From: Isochrysis galbana
Lineage: Eukaryota; Haptophyta; Isochrysidales; Isochrysidaceae
Direction of reading: 5' to 3'
Assembly: GCA_018136815.1 (NCBI GenBank)
Contig: CM030943.1
Location: forward strand, 983,975-1,047,974
DNA: 64,000 bases
This document shows, piece after piece, positions 20,962 to 31,800 of the stretch. The translations under genes were made by a program, and so were the position numbers. The notes under the pieces are model-generated. The model saw only the letters and a program-made list of their open reading frames with translations, made no database searches and was not told the origin of the DNA. How positions within the stretch are numbered: position 1 is the stretch's first letter; each line of letters begins with the position of its first letter.

Positions 20962-21026
20962 GGCAGGGGAGGAGTGGAGAGAGGGGGGGGCTCGTGCCCC
21001 CCCATGGGCGAATTAAGTATAAACTT
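20962..21026 (-). mobile_element. Family S 5' end, isolated
   Basis: On the minus strand CAACTAAGTTTATAC (21026) followed by the GC hairpin and CACTCCTCCCCTGCC, then unrelated sequence. About 65 bp remain. Confidence 0.7.
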
Positions 21027-21838
21027 AGTTGTGGGCGGCCGTGGCTAGGTAGGCAGGAAGTTGTGCCTTCAGAAGGTTCGGGTCAATGCCCCCTCATCAT
21101 CAGACATGCCAAGGGCCAAGGGGACAGGGGGGCAGTGCCCCGGGCGCCGGGGGCCGCGGGCGGGCGGGGGGGGGGGGGGCAAATTTCGATTCGCGGAAGC
21201 CCATATTTCGGTCAAATTTCGGGGCTTCGTTAGTTCCCCAAATTTCGTAAAAAATTTCGCGAAACTCTAGCCGGGCCCAACCCGTGTTGCCCAGGCAGGA
21301 GCAGGAGCCAGGATAGATTAAACTACCCAGATAATAATAAATAAATTATTTAATATTTTCGCCGCACGCGCGGCTCTTCTCCGGTGTACACAGGGCCCAA
21401 CCTATGCCGCTCGTCCTCCTCCACCATGCACCGTGCAACTACCGACTACTGTCCACGTCATGCAGCCTAGCCTGGCTACTGGCTAGCTGGCTAGCCTCGC
21501 GGGCAATTGGTACAGGTGCATCAGAGGGTCAAGGAGTCAGGGACACTAGCGCCGTCGACAAGTGGCTTCAGAGGGACGCTGCCCGCCTTGCTCAAGCCGC
21601 CTGGGGCGTACCCACCACAATACACGGCCGCCAAGCGCCCCACGACGTGGCCCGTGGCCCACGACCTGATCGACTGCGGGCGACGCCGCCCTCCCACCCG
21701 TCGATCTCCCGTAATACCGGAGGTGGGCCCTCTCATCGGCGATCCTCTCTCCCTCTCTTTCCCTCCCCTGCGCGGCAGCGGATGGATGGGGGGGAGCGAG
21801 GAGGGTGAGGGGAGGAGAGGGAGGAGGAGCGGGGAGCG
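21027..21838. other. Intergenic, upstream of the prolyl hydroxylase-like gene
   Basis: Includes a G-run (21161-21178), a TTTCG/AATTTCG-rich patch at 21181-21270 similar in style to 54170-54240, and a purine-rich GGAGGGGAG tract just before the ATG at 21839. No gene. Confidence 0.45.
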
Positions 21839-23521
21839 ATGGATGGGCCGCCGCCCCCTCCGCTCGCGGCGGCGGCGGCGCGCGCGAAGGACACGGAGTG
21901 GCTGCGGCTGAACGGTGTTGGACGACTGATCGCGCTCACGCAGGCTCCGCTCCACGTGCCCGAGCTCGAGTGCTTCCATCTGCCCCCGCCGACGCTTGGC
22001 AGCACAGCCGCGGCGCTCGCAAGGCTCATCCGCTGCTGTGAGCTCGTGGACGGTGCGGGCGGCCGGAGGAGCGCTATCATGTGCGCGCGTGGCCCAGGGC
22101 CGGGTGGCGCCTCCGCCGCCGCGCTTGTCGCTTGGCTTGTGCGCTCTGGCCTCTCGCTCGTAGAGGCGCTCATGCGCTCGGGCACCAAGCCAAGACGAGG
22201 GGCACTTGCTGCTCTGCTTTCGCTCGAATGGTCTCATCGCGGCGGCTGCTCGGATCTGGGAGAACTCAATCCCTGTTGGTCTGTGCTACGATGGGAAGAG
22301 TGTGCATTGGGAAGTTGTCGTGCTGTGGGGGATGGAGCTACGGAGAGCATTTCCTCATCCTCAACCACGTGCTCTATTGTCGTACACAGAGGACGCTATA
22401 TGCGCTTGGTTTCTCTCAGCCGAGATCCTCTGGTCACTCGTGTAGAGGGATTTTTGAGCTTAAATGAGGCAGAGCACGTGATAAGTCTCGCCACCCCTGA
22501 GCTCCATCCCTCGCGCGTTGCGCGCGTGCAGGCCGGTCATGAAGACGTCCGCAAGGAAGGAGACCTCCACGCCTCCATCAATCTATGTGAGACGGCCGGA
22601 AATGATGTGCTAGATCAGGGCCAAGTCGACAGCGGAGTGGTGGCAACCGAGAGAGTTGAGGCATATCCATCTTCCAGCATAGCGCCAAAGATTCGAACAA
22701 GTTGGTCATGCGCTCTAGGAAGGTCGGATGCTGTGCTAGCTACCCTTGTTTCTCGCATTGCTTTGTTGTGCGGTCTTTCGCCTCAACATGCTGAGGAGGT
22801 TCAGGTGGTTCGGTACCGACGAAAAGATGAGTACAAGGAGCACTGTGACTACTTCTCACTGCAGGTGCGCCGCATTCCGCGCCATACACCCAGCCAAAAG
22901 TGCCCTCGCACTTGGCGCTGCTGAGCACAGAATCGGATGTAGGTCTCAAGGTTGTGGAGTAGACGTGCATACACTCGATGTCGCCCACTGATTTGCCCAT
23001 CACTTCAGGACACAGAGTACGCCCGCAGGTGTGGCAATGCGGGCAATCGCCTCGTCTCGTGCTTTGCATGTTTGGCCCAAGCAGATGGTGGCGGAGAGAC
23101 GAGCTTTCCAAGGCTCGGCATACATGAACGTCTTGGGCCTGGTGACGCATTGGTCTGGATGAACATTGAGGCATCCCAAGGGCTTCTTGATAGACGGACA
23201 ATCCATGCGGGGAGACCAGTAGAAGGCCCCCATCCAAAGTGGGGCCTCAACATCTGGCTTAGGCAGCGGCCCCTGTTGACGGGGTGCCCCGAAGCACAAG
23301 CTGGCTTAACATGCACGCATCCCAATTCAATTACACTTGCAACTCCGACAACGGGTACGAATGCGGACGAGTATTCGAATGCACGTGTGGGGCTCCAATG
23401 GGGGTCGTCTGCAGAGGACATCAAGAGATACCGTCCTTGGAAGCCTGTTTGGAATCCGCCTCGCCAAACTGCCGTCTCAATACTTGGCCAGATATCGAAT
23501 CAGATGAGGGAGCGCGAGTGA
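21839..23521 (+). CDS. Prolyl 4-hydroxylase-like dioxygenase with phosphatase-like N-terminus
   Basis: Two exons, 21839-22864 and 23009-23521 (donor CTGCAG|GTGCGC, acceptor CTTCAG), giving 512 residues. The C-terminal half is a 2-oxoglutarate/Fe(II) prolyl 4-hydroxylase domain: LVTRVEGFLSLNEAEHVI, the HxD iron motif in EYKEHCDYFSLQ, GGGETSFPRLG, and the distal RTIHAGRPV then K in HPKWGLNIWL. It would hydroxylate prolyl residues of a protein substrate. Residues about 20-130 look like a dual-specificity phosphatase fold (VGRLIALTQAP, AIMCARGPGPGG, ALVAWLVRSGLSLVEAL), but the P-loop lacks the Arg expected six residues after Cys, so it should not be catalytic. No signal peptide is obvious, unlike ER P4Hs. 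Tail residues 440-512 are unrecognised. Confidence 0.75.
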
Positions 23522-23595
23522 TAATGAAAAGGGGTGATGCGTACGGCAAGGATGAAGCTGTGTGCTGTTTCTTCGGCACTTAAGGTGGTCCGCGG

Positions 23596-24705
23596 ATGAG
23601 AGGGCCCACCCCCCGGTATAAACTTTCTCCTACAGTTCGCGGGACCGTGGCAATGAGCGCAGAGGGTGTCAGGAACGAGGAGCCTGAGAAGGAGGAGCAT
23701 TGTGATGAGGAGGGGGGAGAGATGGAGAGTGCCGCGGCGCAGGCCTGGGGACTGTCTTCCCCAGTGATCGCCGCACAGCCAGGGTGGGGGAGTGCCGCGC
23801 ATGAGGAAAGCGGAGACGAGCGCACCGGCAGCCAGCCGAACGCACTGAGACGTGCAGCACATTGGGTGTGGAATGCGCTGACACCCAAGGGAGTGCTGGA
23901 TCGGCGAGAGCGCAGGAGGAGTCTGCCTGCTCCAGGAGACTTTGGCTCTCCGGGTGGGGGGGGTCTGAGGAAGCCTCCCAAGCGACGGCTGGAGCTGCCT
24001 TCACCCCCCCCCAGAACCTCCTGCGCCAGACCCCCCGCGGCGGGCCGAGGACCGTGCCTACATCGTCCACTCACAGGTGCTGATGGCATGGGTTAGGCGG
24101 AGCTTTCCTTGTCCCTCCTGCAAGACAGACGACTGCCTAGAGCCGGGCACGCTCAGTCGAGTGTGGGGGAGCTACGGGATGCTCATGAACGTGCAGTGCA
24201 GGGTGTGCAACTTCACCATGCAGTTCCGTAGCGGAGAGAGATCCGTGATGCCCCAGCAGGATGAGTTGCAAAGGAAGCAGAAACTGTACTTGTCCAACGA
24301 GGCGATGCGCGCGGTGCTGGCGTGCTTGCTCACCGCAAGAAGGATAAGGGAACACCGGGGCAGTGGAACTGTGGGCGCACGTCGAAGTGCCGCACGCGAG
24401 CGTGCCCTTGTTTCCTCCACAGCGTGTCGTGCACTTTGTCTTGTCATCGCGGCAAAGCAAGCAAAGCGTGTGAGCAAGAGGTAGCGCCGCAGGCGACGCC
24501 CACTTCAGGTGGTGCTCCTGGCCCGAGCAGTGCGGTGCACGAGGACGAGGAGGATTCTGACGTTGGTGAAGAGCTTCCGACGTGCACAGACAGCTCCTTG
24601 CACACTCATGTGACTGGCGATAGCGATGTGGAGTCGAACAGCGATTTGGATGACGTTTGTGCGGATTTGCGCGAAGTGGAGGTATTTGTGGGGAGGGTGT
24701 GGTAG
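23596..24705 (+). pseudogene. Zinc-finger protein related to DNA-transposon ORFs, fragmentary
   Basis: The first frame (23596-24096) is a low-complexity acidic and Arg/Pro-rich leader. A second frame from 24077 gives FPCPSCKTDDCLEPG and MNVQCRVCNFTMQF (a CxxC...CxxC zinc site) then LSNEAMRAVLACLL, a pattern seen at the N-terminus of large transposase-like proteins. A third frame (to 24705) has NCGRTSKCRTRACPCF and CTLSCHRGKASKACEQE, like a CXC zinc motif from the C-terminus of such proteins, then an acidic tail. The catalytic middle is missing, and at least two frame changes or a deletion near 24320 separate the parts. Splicing could explain some of this, but a transposase remnant is likelier. 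Confidence 0.35.
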
Positions 24706-24719
24706 GTGTTGCATTCGTT

Positions 24720-24895
24720 CCATAGCAACCGTCAAATGTGCACAGCTCCCGTTTGCGTTAGCAAAGTGGCGAAGAGGGGCGGCTTTGGGCTGGGGCTGGC
24801 GACAGGAGGAAGAGAGGAAGGGAGTGAGTGGCTCAAGACGTCCCAGTAGCAGGTATCTCGGGGCGCAGTCATCCCCCGCCCGACAAGAATCAGTA
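24720..24895 (-). repeat. SINE-like dispersed repeat, partner at 61735-61870
   Basis: On the minus strand: TGACTGCGCCCC, GATACCTGC, GGGACGTCTTGAGCC, TCGCCAGCC, then TTTGCTAACGCAAACGGG. The same order appears on the plus strand at 61757-61863. No ORF. Confidence 0.65.
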
Positions 24896-24896
24896 A

Positions 24897-25442
24897 AGGA
24901 GGTGACTACTACCTCCTCCAACGCGGCACGTGGTACGAGGTGGAACTCTCATACCTAGGCACCCCAATAATAGGGAATCAAAGCAACGCCCCAACCGACC
25001 TGGACATATACCCCCCGACAAAATGGGGCGACGGTTTCAAAGGGAACAGAATAATGGATTTCCCGCTACCAGAAGAATACTCCATAGAAGGAAAAACGCC
25101 GCTAGAAAAATTCCTAGTAAGCCACCTAACCGCCGACCTACAAGAACTAGGCCCCAAACCGCGAACCCAAAGCGGGCCACAAAGATGGAGCGACAGACTG
25201 CCGGTCGACTCAGACACGTGGAAACACATGGCCCGCATCTACACCTCCTCGCTAATCACCTCGAGAGACTTCTACTACAACTTCTACATGCACTTCAAAC
25301 GCATAACATACCGCCGAATATAGGCACCCACAACCGTTTCCCGGACCGAAACCCTCTTTGCCGCCTTTGCGCGCAAGCCAACGAATCCTCCACCCACCTA
25401 GGAACGTTCCCAGCACTAAACGGTAGAAGGGGCGCAACGCGA
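24897..25442 (+). mobile_element. Non-LTR retrotransposon ORF2 tail
   Basis: A frame reads RGTWYEVELSYLGTPII, YPPTKWGDGF, RWSDRLPVDSDTWKHM and SSLITSRDFYYNFYMHFK; a neighbouring frame then gives FPDRNPLCRLCAQANESSTH. This is the region after the reverse transcriptase of many LINE ORF2 proteins, ending in a C-x2-C...H zinc knuckle; the expected last Cys is not in place. One frame change occurs near 25310. The RT core itself is absent, so this is a 5'-truncated copy. Confidence 0.6.
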
Positions 25443-25660
25443 AGGTAGTTGCTGAAAAAACAACCATACTTGAGGTTGCACCCTCTCGCGGGAACGCACA
25501 CAAGGAAGTGAGGGGGGGGGGGAGAGAAGGCCGCTGAGGTGGGCCTGCGGCCGAAATGGATCTTCGGACTTCGGAGGCCCCCCGGCGGACGAGAGAGGGG
25601 GGAGCCGACCATCTCGGGCGCGGGGACGGACTCCCCCTACCCGCAACAAAACTAGTACAA
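25443..25660. repeat. Repeat beginning AGTTGCTGAAAAAACAACC
   Basis: Shares its first 50 bases with 3495-3545 and ends in an ACCCGCAACA motif also seen near 3550. It directly abuts the LINE tail. Confidence 0.5.
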
Positions 25661-25803
25661 AAATTAGAGGGCAACGCTGTTCCCGATAAGATCGACGTGG
25701 CTTGTGCAATATAGATGTACCGATGTTCTGCACTCTACAAGGGCACAAGGCTGAGCAAGCAACACAAATCTTGTTGGACCGCCCCTACCGCCCGCAGGTT
25801 GGG

Positions 25804-28800
25804 TCATGTCCCGTACGCTTTAGAGAGCCGCGGGAGCGAGCTGGCGCTACTCTCCGCTTGTAAAATTTCTCGCTTGGTGCGCGGAGATGGGCCCTGCCGT
25901 CCACTCCCCCGCGGCCCGATGGGAGGAGTGGCCCCGAGGCTGGCCCAGGCCACCCTATCTTGTTTCTTCGGTGAGGAATGATAGCCGTCGCTGCTCCGGA
26001 GTTCAAATCGAGGGTCGCAAGAGCCATCGGGGAGAGACACAAGAGGACTGCCTGTCGAGCCATCAAGTAAGAAGAGCCTGCTTCCCCTCCCCCCACTCGA
26101 TGGATGTGTGAAGGACAGCCGTGGGCTGCTCCTTGTCGCCTCAAGCTTAGGCGAGCTTGTGTACATGAGCGGTTGCAGGTAAGGGCTGGGAAAGATCATC
26201 CCAGACTCCGTACGAAGTGCGCGCGCAGGCCCATGAGGTGGCCGATCACCACCCCATGGACCTGCGCGCGCACTTCGTGCGGAGTTCGGGGTACCGGGGA
26301 TATTGCTTCCAATGGACTCCACATGGACGTCCCCTCGGGGTGAGGAAGTCGCACTCCAACTAGCACGGCGTGCTCGTGCTGACGGCGCCGAGCGAACCTC
26401 CCCCAACACCGATCTCCACGAGGGCTGAGCGTGCACTTGCGTCCGCGGAACCATGTCGCTTTCATGGGCAGTAGCAAGGGCAGTGCGCATCAGCGATGCA
26501 CGACTCATGCGACCGGTGGCAGACGAGGCAAAACGATCAATGCCCAGAGAACCAGGTAAAGACTTGAGGGAGGTGCGATGATCACTGGAATAGAAGTCTT
26601 TTCCCTCCGACCAATGGAGAGAGAGGCTGGGAAGCGCATGGGAGGTGTTCTGGGCCCAGCCTCCATGCCCGTCGATGGGCGAGTCGGTGGAGCTACCTAG
26701 AGATAGTTGCCGCTCCTCCGCCTCCAGTCTACGCGCCAATTCCGCGATCGCCTCTTGTCCTGCCACCTTGGCCTCATTGAGCTCGCGACGGAGCGCCTCG
26801 TTTTCTTCTTCGAGAGCACGCTGAGCCATGGCTTGGCGCAGCACTTCGTTTTCCTCCTCGAGCTTCTTCCGCTCTTCCTCGTAGAGCTGACGTTCTATCT
26901 CACGCTCACGACGCTCGGACTCGCGCCGCCGGGCTTCCTCTTCCTGCCGCTCCTCTCTCTCGCGACGCTCGGACTCGCGCCGCCGGGCTTCCTCTTCCTG
27001 CCGCTCCTCTCTCTCTCTACGCTCGGACTCGCGCCGCCGGGCTTCGTCTTCCTGCCGCTGCTCACGCTCTCGACACTCGGACTCGCGCCGCCGGGCTTCG
27101 TCTTCCTGCCGCTGCTCACGCTCTCGACACTCGGACTCGCGCTGACGGGCTTCCTCATGCTGCCGTCGCTCGATCGCTCCCAGCCGCAAACACTCGGCAT
27201 CGCGCTCTCCAAACTGTTGTGTCTCATGTTCTGTCGGCGGAATGAGGTTCTCAGGCTGTTGTATTGCCTCCTCCGCCCAAGCCTGATGCGCGTTGGTTGC
27301 CTCCTCGAATTTGGGGTCGCATGGTGAAGCCATCTGCCTCATGCCGTCAGCCACCCTAGCATCGCGCTCAGCTGCTAGCTGCTTCCTCTCTTCCTCCATT
27401 TTGGCAGCTGAAGCCTCCATGCGCCGACGCTCCCCTTCGACGAACGCCTCAAGCTGCTCCATGATGCGCCGGCGCTCGGCTGCTAGCTCGGCCACCCCCG
27501 CCGTGGCAACCGCAGCCGCTTCTGCCGCGGCTGCTGCAGCCGCTTGCGCAGCGGCCGCCGCCGTGGCGACAGCGCTCTCCTCCTCAGCCCCATGCGGACC
27601 TGCAGCCGCTGCGGCGACAGAGATCTCCTCCTCAGCCCCATGCGCACCGTCAGCTGCTGAAGCGACAAAGATCTCCTCCTCAGCCCCATGCGCACCGGCA
27701 GCAGCTGTAGCGACTGCGATCTCCTCCTCAGTCCCATGCGCACCGGCAGCCGTCGTAGCGACAAAAATCTCCTCTTCAGCCTCATGCGCACCGGCAGCCG
27801 CTGTAGCGGCAGCGATCTTCTCCTCAGTCCCACGTCCAATAGTGACGTCGGAAGGCCGCTCGCCTGGCTGGGCGATGGCAGTGTGGGCGCTCCCAGGTAA
27901 GGGTAGACTTTGATGCAGTAGTGACTGCTCTACCTGCTCAGCGTCGGCACCGGTCTCCGTCCGAGAAACGGCGTCAATGAGCCGCCGACCACTACCTCTG
28001 CGGGGCGGTAGCACGCGCTTTCGCGGCGCTTCATAGTCATCCTCGCTGCACACATCGCTGTGAGACGTATTGCCGATCGACAGCGCCGTCAGAGAGTTCA
28101 CTGGGAACGAATCGCCCGGCTTGGGCTTTGGCACGGGTGAGCGTGATCGCGGTAAGCCCATAGCTCCGCTCCGATGCTTCTCCAACCGTAGCTTACGAAC
28201 TCGGGCCCGCGCCATGCGCCCGCGCTCGGCGGCGGTGATCCTGGTGCATGCCATCTGATAGACACGCATGTGAGCTTCATCAATCATGTGTGGCGTGACG
28301 CCGAGCCACTCTGCCAATGCTTCCACCACGTTGTTCGAGAGGGCAACGACTCCATATCCATCGTTCGGCCATTCCGAGCCATCATCTTCCACTTCCTGTG
28401 GCGCCTCTTGTATGGGTGCCAAGGCATCCTCAAACATCTTGTATGTGCCTTTCTTGCTAGGAGAGGTCGGCTCCAGGATCTGGAACATGGCCGAGCGCAC
28501 TCTCGAATTGTCGATGGGCTTGACCATCTTCAACACGTCCCTCACCGCGTGCTGCCAGCGGTCTCGGGACCGCTCGTCGTGCAACACTATGTCAGATGGT
28601 TTCGGGGGTAGATTCATGGGCGACATTGCGGTTTCCCGTATTGCCCGGTCGTCACCCATCCCCGATCGCTCAGCATCCTGCCCTTCCTCGTCACCATCGT
28701 CGCCTTCTTCCTCTGCCGACACTTCGGCTAGAAAGTCCTCCAACCGGGAGAAGCGCCCCTGGCCGCCGGCCGATTCTCCACGCACGGCCGCCAGCATTTT

Positions 28801-31800
28801 CAAGTCAGCGATTGTCATTTTAGCAGCAGTGCCGTCTTCCTCCTGGTCCTTGGGCAGCGCCGTGAGCGCCAAGCCAGATCGCACGTCGCCTGAATGGCTA
28901 GCATCAATACCCGACTTCGTCGAGGAAAGGAGGCTGTGGCCACCCGAGTCACCATCCCGGCGCACCAATTTCTTCCTTCCCGTGAGTGAGCGGCGCGGGG
29001 CGGGGGCAGTCATCGAGAGTGAGCGCTTTGCATGCTCCTCGATCCGGGCATCGGCGGCCTCGGCTGGTTTTTGCAAACGGCGCTCTCGGGCTTGCTGCCG
29101 CCGCTCCTGTTCCGCCAGCATCCTATCCATCTCTTCCACACTGAGCGTGTCGCCACGCCGAGCCTTTTCCTGCAGCATGTTAACCTGCTCTCGCTCAAAC
29201 CATCTCCGTGCAATCTGGTCAGCCATGCTCTTGCTTGTTGCCAACGAGCCTTCCTTTTCCACTTGTTCCACCAGCTCTGCAAGTGCTGTGACGAGAGCGC
29301 GCTCGGTTTCATCAAGCTTCAGGCCAGCTGCAAGTTTGCTCACGGCATCCTTGGCAGCCGCACGTACAGCCTCCAACTGGGCAACGGCGGCCGAGGAAGC
29401 TTGACCACCGTCAGTCCGAGCATTTGAACATCCCGGTGCGTTGAGGAGCAGCTCTGCCGAGGCACGCAGCTCCTGCTTCACCGCGAAGAAGTCGGCTCGC
29501 GCCTCCTCACGCTCTTCCGCCGTGAGAGTCGGTTTCCGGATGGAGCCTCCAGGAAGCAAGAAGTCGACGTCCACCTCAGAATTGTTCGCTGTTGCTCGAG
29601 CGGGCTTAATGACAACCTTGACGTCCGAGAGGGCGGCTGCAGCCTCCCGGAGCTCCGCTTTGATCGACTCGAGTTCGCTAAGCGATTTGCGGCCGCTACG
29701 GCTGGTGTGTCTAGACGACGAGCCATTTGTTCGAGGATCACCGTCCTCAGCCTCAGGCTTGGCGTCCTTGCGCCGACTGCTACGGTTATGCTTTCGCACC
29801 CGCTGCTCGCGTCGTCTCTCGCGCTCCGCCACCTTCTTCTGCTCGCGTTCCACATCACGCAAGAGCTTTGCCTCGCGCTTGACCCGATCACGCTCATCGT
29901 CCCTTGCCGCGAACACCCTCGTTGCTTTGGCATTGCCGCGCCCATGCGCGGTCGCCTCGGTCAACAAGACAGCGGATGTGCGGAGTTCCCTCTTGAGGCG
30001 CTCCAGTTCGTCTCTCTCCTCCGTCGAAGGCCCCGAGCGAGCACTCGAATCTGCGACGGCGCCCGCCACTAGTCCAGTGCTCACCGACAGGCTGACGGCG
30101 ACGGTTACCCGAGCGACCTCTTGAGTAACAACCGCCAACTTCACAGTCGTAACCGCGCCTACGGAGCCCACGAAATGCTTTGTTTGTCCCAGGCTACGCG
30201 GACGCGCGGCTTCAGCCCTTTTATGATCTTCTCCGATACTGGCGCTCCCGACGGGAAGGGTCCTTGGCCGGAAGGACCTGCCGGCGAGCTGTTGAGCGGA
30301 GGCAAGTAGATCCGCTTTGGCCTGGTCGAGGCCGGTCTTTGCTGCGGAAGAGGGACCTCGTGCCACACCACACCCCGCTGCCCTCGCCTGAGCTCTCCTC
30401 GCTATGGCCGCAAAGACGGCGGCGTTGGCGTCAAAGGCAGCAGCCGAGGCATGGAGATCGGCCTTGATCGCTACGAATTCGGCCCTCTCCTCGTCTGTGA
30501 GCGCCCGCTTCTTCTCTAGCTTGGGAAGAAAGATGTCATCCACCCAGACAAGACGTGGTTGAGGCCGATGGGGTTTGATCACCACGGTCGCCCCTGCCAG
30601 TGCTGCTGCTGAAGCGCGAAGGTCCTTCTTGATCGCTTTCAGCTCTCGCCGCTCCTCCTTGCTGAGCTTCGAGCGGCGCTTCTTCTCCTTCGCTTCCGCA
30701 TCCGTTTTACTTGGGGGTGCCTCGCCGGTCGGACCGGAAGAGAAGGACACCCTCTTGCTCCTCGCTGCCTCGGTTAGCCCTGCCTCGCCGTCGGGTATAG
30801 GCTCGGTCGGGGGCTTCGAATTGCCATCGGATTCTGGCTGACCGGACGGCTCCACATAGGGGCTTGGTCGCGACCCGGCGAGCGTCCGCAGGTTCAGCTC
30901 CTTGTGTGATGCAGTCAGATCCGCCTTGATGGCCTCAAGCTCTCCCGGCACGGAGGCGCTCTCTAAAGCTGCACCTCCGGAGCGTCGCCCCAAGATCACC
31001 GAATAGGCCCGGTGCGGCAAGAGCGACTCGGCACTCGCTCGAAGAGCCTCTTTCACGAACTGCAGATGGCGCCGCGCTAGCGCTCGCTCTAGATCGGTGG
31101 GCGTCGAGAGGACCTCTTGACGGGGAGAACTATCACCACCGTTCATCAGAGCCTTTGCCGACTTCGCCTTGCCCAACTTGCGGTGGGGGCGAGGACGGGA
31201 CATGAGCCCTTGCAAGCTCTCCTGAGCCTGCCGGAGTTCCATCTTAAGCTCCTCAAGATCAGTCCGCGGCGATCTCACACGCGAACTAACGTCAGCCCGT
31301 GCCTCCTCGCCCCTTGCTTCTTGCCTTGGCGCCGAGTTCCTCGTCCTTAGAGGGGAGTGAGCCGCGATTAGCTCGCCCAGCGATACCGTGTGTTTGGAGA
31401 AGTCGATTTGTGACGGGGCGGAATAGTCGTGCGACTCCGCGTCAGCGATGCTCCTCGGCACCGCCAGATCCTTTTCTTGGCTTAGGTTCGGGACAGTTTT
31501 CGTCCGTCGGAGATTTCTGGGAGGGGTGAGAGTAGGTGGAGATGGGCTGAGCGAATTGAGTCGCGGTGGGCGCGCATATGCACGCGCACGCCTATGCTTT
31601 TCCTCTGCCGCAAGCAAGGCCTCAACCTCCGCCTGTGACAACTGACTGACATCAATCGAGTTGCCGTCGCCACCGTTGAAAATGCCCACCGGCTCCCGCG
31701 ACTTGCGCTGCTGGATGAGACCAAGCGCGAGCAGTTCCGACCGTGATGGCAGGGTTCCCCCTGAGATGCCCTGCTGCTCTGCGCGCGCGACCATCTTTGC

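Noticed and set aside
26707-27913. Long plus-strand leucine- and alanine-rich ORFs that look like membrane proteins
   Set aside because: They mirror the Arg/Glu and Ala/Glu repeats of the minus-strand giant ORF; no independent start or splice context.
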